This document shows positions 1-6,833 of a stretch of 7,130 nt of DNA, in pieces. A program made the translations under genes and the position numbers. The notes beneath the pieces were generated by a model. It was given only the letters and a program-made list of their open reading frames with translations. It made no database searches and had not been told where the DNA came from. This stretch comes from Planctomycetota bacterium (lineage in GTDB: Bacteria > Planctomycetota > Planctomycetia > Pirellulales > Lacipirellulaceae), in assembly GCA_024278035.1 (NCBI GenBank), contig JAJRUA010000332.1, forward strand, positions 1 to 7,130. The letters run 5' to 3'. The stretch's first letter is position 1. Each line of letters opens with the position of its first letter.

Positions 1-1815
1 AAGGATGGTCATACGGAGCAGGCTGCGATCACGGCGTGGAATCCGGATTCGCAGGAATGGACCGTTCTGCCACTTGGCGATACCTCCGAATCGGAGCCAG
101 CCGAGCGGCAGGTTTCCGAGACCGATATTATTTCGATTCTCTGGGGTGGTAAGTCCTCAAATGATGATGCCGCTGAGCAGAAAGACTTGGTGCAGAAAGA
201 CTTAGTGCAAGCGGTTCTTCGGACAGGTATGAAATTTACGGGAAGGATTGTATCGCTACGAGACCATGCCGTCGAATTACGCTGCAAGGGCGTGAAAGAT
301 CCGATTACGCTTTCTCTGGCGAGCTTGCAAAGTGTCGTGTTTTTGTATCAGCCCGATATGACGAATACCGAGACGAGTAAACTGCCACGATTGCAGATTG
401 GTCCGGCATTTATTGCGGGCCATCTTGTGGATGCCCAGGTCGATGAGAATGACGACAAACAAGCGACGGCCCTTGTTTGGAAACCGAATGCAAGCCGGAC
501 GGCTGCGGCGATTTCAAACAGCGCGAGCGGTTCAATCGTCTATCGTAAGCCGCCGCCTCCCCCGGTGATAAAAACTGAACCGACCCCTGTGCAAAGAAAT
601 CCGGGAATCGTTGCTGGTATTGTTCGTTTGTTCTCTGGGTCGCCTGCGAAGCGAGCGGCCAAAACCGTGCCTTCAGCCACCTCGTCGGGCCCGACATTGC
701 ATTTGCGTTCTGGCGACACGATTCCCTGCGAGCCAAAGCGTATTGACGCTAGGGGAGTCACCTTTACCTCTTCGGTAACTGAAGCGACGTTCGCGGCGAA
801 AGAAAAAATTAAGGCCTTGGTGCTGGTCAGCAACCAGCAACCTGCCCGAGTGACCGAGGAACAACGCGACCGACTGTTAACCCTACCTCGTATGCAACAG
901 GAGTATCCCCCTACGCATTTGCTGTTCTCGGTGGATGGCGATTTGTTACGAACTCGAGTGACTGCGATGGATGAGAAATTCATTACGACAGAAATCCGGC
1001 TGAATTCAGTCAACTTGCCTCGTGAGAGAGTGGCGGCGATCGCGTGGCTTCATCAAGAGGAGAATCAGGAGGAGGGAGAGAAGTCTGCGGGCAATTCATC
1101 GGACGGTTTGCTGCAAGTGCAAGCGGTTCGGTCCGATGGAATCCGCCTTTCTTTTCATCCTGAAAAATTTGCAGAGGGAGTTTTGCACGGATTAAGCAGC
1201 GTTTTTGGCAAGTGCCGAGTGGATGTTTCTGAGGTTGATAAGCTTCTCTTCGGTCGGGCGATTCAAGAGTCTCTGAAGAATCAGAGCCATCAACTTTTGG
1301 CTTTGAAACCGGCGATCGCACCGCGTTTTGTAACCGCAGGCGAGGAGGCAGCGACTGATATTGGACAGGGCTCTGCTTTGGTCGGGCAGGAGGCTCCGGC
1401 GATTCTCCTCAAAGATATTGACGGAAAGCGATTCGATCTTTCGGAGCATCGCGGTAAGGTTGTCGTGCTCGATTTTTGGGCTACTTGGTGCGGACCGTGC
1501 ATTCAATGGATGCCCCAGTTGGAAGAAATTGTTGGGAAGTATTCTGCTGAAGAGGTTGAGTTGGTGACGATCAACTTGCTTCAAGAAAAAGACGCGATTG
1601 GGCCAGTGCTAGAACGCATGCAGATGAATCCGACGGTGCTGCTTGATATCGATGGAGTTGTGGCCGATGCTTATCAAGCGATCTCAATTCCCCAAACGGT
1701 GATTATCGACCAGCAGGGAGAAGTGGCGAGGGTTTTCATCGGGGGCTCGCCGCAGATCAAGCAGCCGCTGGTTGATGTGCTGGATGTTTTGACGAGCGGA
1801 TCGGCAGCGAACTAG
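1..1815 (+). CDS. Multi-module protein with C-terminal TlpA/ResA-like thioredoxin domain (5' partial)
   Basis: The reading frame is open from base 1 to the TAG at 1813-1815 (604 residues in the window) with no convincing internal start, so the gene begins upstream; a TTG at 187 is not its start. Residues about 461-600 form a TlpA/ResA/AhpC-type thioredoxin fold: a conserved G-x-x-A-P opening, the redox site WCGPC (Cys497 and Cys500) and the cis-proline loop SIPQT (Pro564). Such domains reduce or exchange protein disulfides outside the cytoplasm; location cannot be checked because the N-terminus is missing. Ahead of it lie at least four degenerate beta-rich modules of about 45 residues (near 72-115, 232-276, 306-350, 370-418), each opening with a hydrophobic strand plus Gly or Asp-Gly and closing with a short hydrophobic strand like VVFL or IAWL. 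A linker with five consecutive prolines sits near 183-189. I recognise this as a planctomycete-style architecture, but the modules' function is unknown. It is convergent with the ppc operon and shows no link to it. Confidence 0.85.
   Translation, partial: KDGHTEQAAITAWNPDSQEWTVLPLGDTSESEPAERQVSETDIISILWGGKSSNDDAAEQKDLVQKDLVQAVLRTGMKFTGRIVSLRDHAVELRCKGVKDPITLSLASLQSVVFLYQPDMTNTETSKLPRLQIGPAFIAGHLVDAQVDENDDKQATALVWKPNASRTAAAISNSASGSIVYRKPPPPPVIKTEPTPVQRNPGIVAGIVRLFSGSPAKRAAKTVPSATSSGPTLHLRSGDTIPCEPKRIDARGVTFTSSVTEATFAAKEKIKALVLVSNQQPARVTEEQRDRLLTLPRMQQEYPPTHLLFSVDGDLLRTRVTAMDEKFITTEIRLNSVNLPRERVAAIAWLHQEENQEEGEKSAGNSSDGLLQVQAVRSDGIRLSFHPEKFAEGVLHGLSSVFGKCRVDVSEVDKLLFGRAIQESLKNQSHQLLALKPAIAPRFVTAGEEAATDIGQGSALVGQEAPAILLKDIDGKRFDLSEHRGKVVVLDFWATWCGPCIQWMPQLEEIVGKYSAEEVELVTINLLQEKDAIGPVLERMQMNPTVLLDIDGVVADAYQAISIPQTVIIDQQGEVARVFIGGSPQIKQPLVDVLDVLTSGSAAN
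178..207 (+). repeat. 15-bp tandem duplication encoding QKDLV twice
   Basis: Two adjacent 15-bp units (178-192 and 193-207) differ only at the third base of the Leu codon (TTG versus TTA). They encode QKDLV-QKDLV in frame in the thioredoxin-domain protein, in a hydrophilic stretch just before its first beta module. It looks like a small in-frame slippage duplication. Confidence 0.8.
214..1254 (+). repeat. Four divergent protein-level beta modules in the thioredoxin-domain protein
   Basis: By eye, the segments at 214-345, 694-828, 916-1050 and 1108-1254 encode a similar pattern of about 45 residues: a hydrophobic strand, a turn with G or DG, a strand with alternating hydrophobic residues, then a late 'xVxxhhhL' strand (SVVFL, KALVLV, RVAAIAWL, EVDKLLFG). 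Identity between copies is low and the DNA itself is not repetitive. The spacing and the shared ending suggest duplicated small beta-barrel or sandwich domains. Structure prediction would decide whether all four share a fold. Confidence 0.45.
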
Positions 1816-1828
1816 CGCTAGCTTTTTT
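1804..1828 (+). terminator. Candidate intrinsic terminator overlapping the stop codon
   Basis: The strand GCAGCG (1804-1809) can pair with CGCT-a-GC (1816-1822, one bulged A), giving a 6-bp stem around the loop AACTAG that contains the TAG stop. Six T residues follow at 1823-1828. The stem is short but GC-rich and the T-run is at the right place, so it probably ends the transcript of the thioredoxin-domain gene. It has no matching T-run for the opposite strand. Confidence 0.5.
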
Positions 1829-1962
1829 GTAACCGCTCACGGGTGCAATGCATTCAATAAACTACCAAAAGCAGCGAGAGCACCGGGACACAGAGGATTA
1901 GAGTTTGAAGCGTTGTGTGCCGTTTGCCTTATAGGAGGGCAATGTCTGTAATTTTGAGGCAG
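1829..1962. other. Spacer between convergent genes
   Basis: This short region separates the ends of the thioredoxin-domain gene and the SLC4 transporter gene. I see no convincing hairpin plus T-run for the leftward transcript, so transcription of the ppc operon may run into it. An AGGAGG motif at 1933-1938 precedes an ATG at 1942 on the + strand; that possible 36-codon frame is treated under findings. Confidence 0.6.
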
Positions 1963-4017
1963 TTACGCAGACCAGTGCGTTTCCTCTTCGCGTGGCGTTT
2001 CCTCGGCATCCAGTGCAACCAGATGCTCTTCTTGAAAGATCCGGCCAGCTAACATTCGTACGGGAACAAGTAGTGCAATGAATAAGGGAAACGAAAGGCG
2101 TAGCAACGAGTTCGGGCTAAGCGTGATAATGCACAAAATAACTAGGCAGACAAGCTGTAGCAGAGTGAATTGATGAATGATTTTCTTGGGCGCCTGTCGC
2201 AAATAGTGCGCTCGTGGGTAAAGCCCCGGATCGGTCAGCCATAAGGTCAATCGTTCAAAAAACTGATTGCCGGCGAGCGAGACAATGCCCATGTAGAGAA
2301 AGACGCCGTAGAGAACTGCCAAGGGCACAAGATTCAGCAAGGGAAGAATCAACAGCGACAAGGCGATGAGGATGTGGATGGCGAGTCCGGTGACTCGGTT
2401 TTCTTGAACATGGATGATCCGCTCGCTAGTGTCGCCACCAGGTACGACAACCTCTTCTGTTTCGGCCAGTCCTCGCACATGAGCCAAAGACCGAACGGTG
2501 GCAGCGACGAGCCATGGTAAGCCAAACATCGAACAGATGCCGATCAGTATCCCCACGACTGCCAGATCGAGATGGTATGCAGGCGCTTTCTGTAGTTTGT
2601 GGTCCGGGCTGTTGACCAGGCGCGCTGTAATGTTTTGAGTCAGATAGATCAGCACGGCAGCTAGTATCGCCGGGCCAAGAGCGGCCCACCGGGCCCAAAC
2701 CGGAGTTTCAAATGGATCGATAAGCCATGGTCGCCCTGTGCTCGTTTGAAGACTTCCCGGAGCTTGGAGCGTATCGACGGCTACTTCACTGCGAAGCCCC
2801 CAGGCAATCAAAGTCATTGCTACGAGAGCCAGCATTGGACCAAAGTCGGAGAGAAACTCTCTCATCCAGGACAAGAGATATTTGCTGCGTCGAAAGCGCG
2901 AGAGGGTTGTACCAACATAAAAAGTACCAAACGCCAGCATGAGTGATAAAAAAGCGCCATCGTGATGTGTCGCGTCGGCAAAGCTCACTCGGAAAGTGGC
3001 CACGATTGCTCGAATTGCTTCGTAAATGAAAATAAGCGACATGAGCGTCGAAAAAATTTCGTCGGTGAATCGCGTGAAGAATTTCATCAAGCAACTGGCG
3101 TCGGTTGCCGCCAAGATCATCATCAGCAAGGCAGTCCAGTAGCCGACCCACGCATAGGTCGAGAGAAACGGTAACTGCATATCCGTGGATAAGCGATAGA
3201 GAATCCCCGTGAAAACCAGTAGCGGTCCGACGCCGCCTAAGATAATCAACGGTTGTCCTGAAGCGAGCGCGTAGGCGATTCCGCAAAAAGCGGAGGCAAC
3301 CAACATCTCAACGACGCCAATTTGGCCTGCCGTTTCGATCCCCATAATTCCTCCGAACGTAACTGCCGGTGCGAGGCAGGCGAAAAACAGGAAGAGTGTG
3401 GAGCTGAAACTTTTGGCCCGGAGTCCGTCACGAAAGTCGCTTGCGTAGCAGGCCGAGCGTTTACGTATGTCGTCCAAAAGTCCGCCAAACAGGCGTCCCG
3501 GATATTCGAGCCCCGCGCCCGCTGCTGATACCGGCGCCAGCGGAGTTGCTGAAAACTCAGCAAACCGTTGCAATGCTTCGAGCAAATCGGTTTGACTACG
3601 GGCCTCGCCTAGGTCGTATCGAAATTCGTCGTTCGACATCAGCCGAGCGACACTTGCCAGCGTGTCGATGTGGCTTGTCGAAGCTCCTAGAGGTCCCAGT
3701 AAAAAAAACAGGAACTGGGTAGGGATCCCGTCGGGTGCCCCAAGATTGACCGGACGAGCGAGTCGAACAAACTGGACAATGGGTTCTTCAATCCCGTCGA
3801 GATACGCATGAGGAATGGCCATAGCATGGCCGATTGCCGTCGGAGATTTCTGCTCGCGTTGTAGCAAAGCAGAGACGACATGCTCTGCCATCTGCTCTGA
3901 AAGAGAGCCTTGTTTGACTAGGTGGCCTATCGTTTTACGAATGGCCGATGCCATATCGGAGGCTTTGAGGTCGAGGAGCACATGCCCCTGTTCAAATGCG
4001 TCTCTGAGTTGCTTCAT
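1963..4017 (-). CDS. EIIA-SLC4 fusion: band 3-type bicarbonate/anion transporter with N-terminal PTS EIIA domain
   Basis: Predicted inner-membrane anion transporter, 684 residues from ATG 4017. An in-frame TTG at 4044 would add nine residues; I prefer the ATG because the EIIA homology starts there and the TTG has no visible Shine-Dalgarno, though the ATG has only a weak one. Residues about 3-157 resemble EIIA-Ntr/EIIA-Mtl: the AIPH phosphorylation motif (His70) and the second active-site histidine in SHIDTL (His116) are both present. Residues about 170-665 match the SLC4 (HCO3_cotransp) family closely: GGLLDDI, SDFRD, ASGQPL, GPLLVF, SLIFIYE (Glu333, matching human AE1 Glu681), GLPWLVAATVRS (Arg509, matching AE1 Arg730), QENRVTGL and PLAVLYGVFLYMG. 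Hydrophobic segments are spread along this part as in 14-helix SLC4 proteins. The gene lies 50 nt after ppc, which uses bicarbonate, so bicarbonate import is the likely role. Substrate, coupling ion and actual phosphorylation are inferred, not shown. Confidence 0.93.
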   Translation of the reverse strand: MKQLRDAFEQGHVLLDLKASDMASAIRKTIGHLVKQGSLSEQMAEHVVSALLQREQKSPTAIGHAMAIPHAYLDGIEEPIVQFVRLARPVNLGAPDGIPTQFLFFLLGPLGASTSHIDTLASVARLMSNDEFRYDLGEARSQTDLLEALQRFAEFSATPLAPVSAAGAGLEYPGRLFGGLLDDIRKRSACYASDFRDGLRAKSFSSTLFLFFACLAPAVTFGGIMGIETAGQIGVVEMLVASAFCGIAYALASGQPLIILGGVGPLLVFTGILYRLSTDMQLPFLSTYAWVGYWTALLMMILAATDASCLMKFFTRFTDEIFSTLMSLIFIYEAIRAIVATFRVSFADATHHDGAFLSLMLAFGTFYVGTTLSRFRRSKYLLSWMREFLSDFGPMLALVAMTLIAWGLRSEVAVDTLQAPGSLQTSTGRPWLIDPFETPVWARWAALGPAILAAVLIYLTQNITARLVNSPDHKLQKAPAYHLDLAVVGILIGICSMFGLPWLVAATVRSLAHVRGLAETEEVVVPGGDTSERIIHVQENRVTGLAIHILIALSLLILPLLNLVPLAVLYGVFLYMGIVSLAGNQFFERLTLWLTDPGLYPRAHYLRQAPKKIIHQFTLLQLVCLVILCIITLSPNSLLRLSFPLFIALLVPVRMLAGRIFQEEHLVALDAEETPREEETHWSA

Positions 4018-4067
4018 GCTGTTTCTCGGCGAGTCGTTTTTCAAACAATCTATGGCACGTCATTGCT

Positions 4068-6833
4068 TTATCCACTGGTTCGCATCCCGGCAGCAAGGCC
4101 GTTAATCGTCAACCGGGTCAGATGCCGTAGGTCTTCAACCTGCGTTTCGCTACTGTCGGTTGAGTTCCGCGATCGGCGCAAGAGTTCAACCTGAATCAAA
4201 TTCAAGGGGTCAATATAGCGGTTGCGCAGACGGATTGACTCCTTGAGCCACGGTATGCTATCCAACAATTCCTCGCTTTGAGTGATTGTAAGGATGGCAT
4301 CGCGCGCCTGGCGGAATTCGCCAGAAATCAGCGACTCGATCTGGGCAAGTGCCTCGGAGTCGTTTGCTAGCTTTGCGTACTGCTCCGCGATACCGAGGTC
4401 CGTCTTTGCTAATGCAAGTTCCGCATTGTCGACGGTTGCTCGAAAGAAAGGCCACTCGCGATACATCGACAGAAGAAGTTGTCGCGACGGTTCGTCTTGC
4501 AGGAGTTCTTCTACAGCGGCTCCGAATCCATACCATGCGGGGATCAGGCAGCGGCATTGGGTCCAAGAGAAGACCCAGGGGATCGCTCGTAAGTCTGCCA
4601 GTCCGTTACTGCCACGGCGTCGGGCAGGACGCGATCCGATCGGCAATTGCTCGACCTCAGCAATCGGTGTGGCTCGGCGAAAGAACTCGACAAAATCGGG
4701 TTGCTCGACCAGTTCGCGATATTTTTTGTACGAACTCGCAGCGAGGCGATCCATGATGTCGCCCCATTCTTTTTTGTCTGGAGTGGTTGGCTGGCCCCCT
4801 GCGAGCAGCGACGACCAGACCATCTGTTCGAGGTGTCGGTGGGCAATGGCCGGATCGTCGTAACGGTCGGCGAGCACTTCCCCTTGTTCGGTCAGACGGA
4901 GCGATCCGCGAAAAGTTCCCTCTGGCAACGAAAGGATGCTTCTTGCTGCCGGGCCACCGCCGCGGCCCAATGAGCCTCCGCGTCCATGGAAGAACGTCAG
5001 TTGGATCCCGCGTTCCGAGGCAACTCGATGCAGCTGCTGTTGCACTTTGTACAGCGACCAACAAGCCGAGAGATAGCCACCATCTTTAGTACTGTCAGAA
5101 TACCCAATCATCACGATTTGGTGATCTTTCTGCTGGCGCAAGGTCTCACGGTACTCCGGAATATCAAGCAGCTCGGTGAGAATTGCCGGCCCTTGCTCCA
5201 AATCTTCGATCGTCTCGAACAGGGGAATGATCGGGAGGCGAGTATGCGATTCTTCTTGGTCTGTTTCAGGCGCAGTCTGTTTCCATAGCCAGAGGACCGT
5301 CAGCACGTCACTCGGCGCGCTGGTCATGCTGATAACATGCCCGCCAATTGCTTGCGGCCCAAACTGTTTGGCGGCACGGTGGAGAAGGCGAAAGAGGTCG
5401 AGCGTTTCTTGAGCTTCTTCGGAAAGTCCCTCGGCCCAATCTTTCTCGGCACGAAAATTTTCCTGACGAAGCCTGCCCACAAGAAGCTGTTGTCGACCGG
5501 CCTCGTCCAGAGTCTTGGGGTCGGCACACAGGTCGAGCTTCTGGAAAAGTTCATTGAGGACCTCTCGGTACCGGCGTGCATCTTGACGTACATCGAGCCG
5601 AGCCAAATGGAATCCGAAAACATGTATCCGATCAAGCCATGTGCTGAGTTCGCCGGTAAGAAACTTCCCACCCGAAGACTTTGCTATCGAATCGAGCAAC
5701 GTGGTGACGTCTCGCTCCAAATCCAACGACGACGCATACGCGCCTTCGACCAAGTTGCCTCGGAGTTCCAATTGGCGGGTTTGTCGAAGCCGCCAGCGAA
5801 TGACACCGATCCAGTAGCGACAAACTTCGTCAGGCGGAATCTCCGCAAGTTCTTCTTTCAACTCGGGCCAACTTTCGTAAGCCACAGAAAGAGCTTGGGC
5901 CAGCGTATTTCCGAGCCCCATTTGGCGTTGAGAGAGGGTGAATGAATTAAAAAGCTCTTCGCAGGCTGCTAAGTGGAGGTCGAGAGCCGCTTGCCGAAGC
6001 CAGCCCAGCGTCTGCTCGGTGACTTCCGGGGTGACATGAGGGTGGCCATCGCGATCGCCGCCAATCCAGGATCCAAACGTCACGCAGGGGCGAGGCCGCA
6101 AAGCACTCTTGGGAAACGCTTCGACCAGCGAACCTCGTAACTCTCGCATGATCTGTGGGAGCACATCCCACAGTACCTGCTTGATCGAGAGGCCTCGGGC
6201 GACTTCCTGCATGACCGTAGGCCGTTGGGGCCGAATGACGTCGGTTTGCCAAAGCTTGGCCAGTTCGGTTTGCATCAGTTGATGAGTTCGTTTTTTTTCA
6301 GCCGGAAGTTGTTGGGCATCACGAGCGTTTAGCAATTTCCGGAGCTTTCGTAACTTGGCACGAACCGTCCGACGTTTTGCCTCGGTCGGATGGGCGGTGA
6401 AGACCAATTCGAGATGCAACTGATCAAGTAACAGCTGCATTCCGCTTGCCGATTGGCCCGTCTCTTTCAAGGAGAGCACCGCCTTGCGTATCGATTCTCC
6501 CCCAGGCCTAGTCCCCGCCTTTTTTTCGCGTTCGCGCAAGACACGTACACGCTCACGATCTTCAGCAAGGTTCATGAGATCGAGAAGAATGCTGAAAGCG
6601 CGAACAACCACTCGAAGGCGATCATTGCTTAGCGACGAGACAAACTCAATCATCGCCAGACGCGCTTGAGACTGAGACTGTCCACTTCGGCCCGCCCAAG
6701 CCATATGGCGCATTTCCTCGACGACCTGCAAAGAATCACTGCCGGCGATCTCTCGAATCGTATCGCCAAGCATCTTGCCAAGGAGAGTGATTTCCTCACG
6801 TAACGGACTTTCCGGCTTCTCTTCAATCAACAT
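4068..6833 (-). CDS. ppc: Phosphoenolpyruvate carboxylase
   Basis: Complete 921-residue cytoplasmic enzyme, near the usual 880-970 length, converting PEP plus bicarbonate to oxaloacetate and phosphate to refill the TCA cycle. Family motifs occur in order: LREEITLLG (11-19), the catalytic TAHPTE (His148), GSWIGGDRDGHP (254-265), LARLDVRQD (410-418), MIGYSDSTKDGG (Lys583), FHGRGGSLGRGGGP (His616, Arg618, Arg624), TEQGEV (648-653), the RPARRRG loop (735-741), and YIDPLN near the end. Of the four aspartate-inhibitor contacts known in E. coli PEPC (Arg587, Lys773, Arg832, Asn881), three align to Arg624, Lys810 and Arg870, but Asn881 aligns to Thr919: the protein ends MRTSG instead of the usual MRNTG. 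I see no plant-type N-terminal phosphorylation motif. The ATG at 6833 overlaps the upstream TGA (TGATG) and has an AAAGGGTGG ribosome-binding site. The SLC4 gene follows 50 nt after the stop. Confidence 0.98.
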   Translation of the reverse strand: MLIEEKPESPLREEITLLGKMLGDTIREIAGSDSLQVVEEMRHMAWAGRSGQSQSQARLAMIEFVSSLSNDRLRVVVRAFSILLDLMNLAEDRERVRVLREREKKAGTRPGGESIRKAVLSLKETGQSASGMQLLLDQLHLELVFTAHPTEAKRRTVRAKLRKLRKLLNARDAQQLPAEKKRTHQLMQTELAKLWQTDVIRPQRPTVMQEVARGLSIKQVLWDVLPQIMRELRGSLVEAFPKSALRPRPCVTFGSWIGGDRDGHPHVTPEVTEQTLGWLRQAALDLHLAACEELFNSFTLSQRQMGLGNTLAQALSVAYESWPELKEELAEIPPDEVCRYWIGVIRWRLRQTRQLELRGNLVEGAYASSLDLERDVTTLLDSIAKSSGGKFLTGELSTWLDRIHVFGFHLARLDVRQDARRYREVLNELFQKLDLCADPKTLDEAGRQQLLVGRLRQENFRAEKDWAEGLSEEAQETLDLFRLLHRAAKQFGPQAIGGHVISMTSAPSDVLTVLWLWKQTAPETDQEESHTRLPIIPLFETIEDLEQGPAILTELLDIPEYRETLRQQKDHQIVMIGYSDSTKDGGYLSACWSLYKVQQQLHRVASERGIQLTFFHGRGGSLGRGGGPAARSILSLPEGTFRGSLRLTEQGEVLADRYDDPAIAHRHLEQMVWSSLLAGGQPTTPDKKEWGDIMDRLAASSYKKYRELVEQPDFVEFFRRATPIAEVEQLPIGSRPARRRGSNGLADLRAIPWVFSWTQCRCLIPAWYGFGAAVEELLQDEPSRQLLLSMYREWPFFRATVDNAELALAKTDLGIAEQYAKLANDSEALAQIESLISGEFRQARDAILTITQSEELLDSIPWLKESIRLRNRYIDPLNLIQVELLRRSRNSTDSSETQVEDLRHLTRLTINGLAAGMRTSG

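Noticed and set aside
540..1013. Open minus-strand frame of 157 codons opposite the thioredoxin-domain gene
   Set aside because: The composition looks like a shadow of the + strand gene, with no recognisable motif; the + strand frame is supported by its thioredoxin domain.
187..1815. TTG at 187 as the start of the thioredoxin-domain protein
   Set aside because: The same frame is open back to base 1 with ordinary coding sequence, and the TTG falls inside the QKDLV repeat with no ribosome site; the gene is simply cut by the window edge.
2786..3286. Open minus-strand frame of 166 codons within the SLC4 gene in another frame
   Set aside because: It is Arg-rich shadow sequence with no domain, overlapping the strongly supported SLC4 transmembrane core.
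1963..4044. Sugar-specific PTS permease
   Set aside because: Only the EIIA part is PTS-like. The membrane part carries SLC4 motifs (ASGQPL, GLPWLVAATVRS, QENRVTGL), and no EIIB or EIIC signature is present.
5337..5945. Open + strand frame of 202 codons inside ppc
   Set aside because: It lies opposite well-conserved ppc sequence, has no family resemblance and no ribosome site; antisense frames of this size are common opposite long genes.
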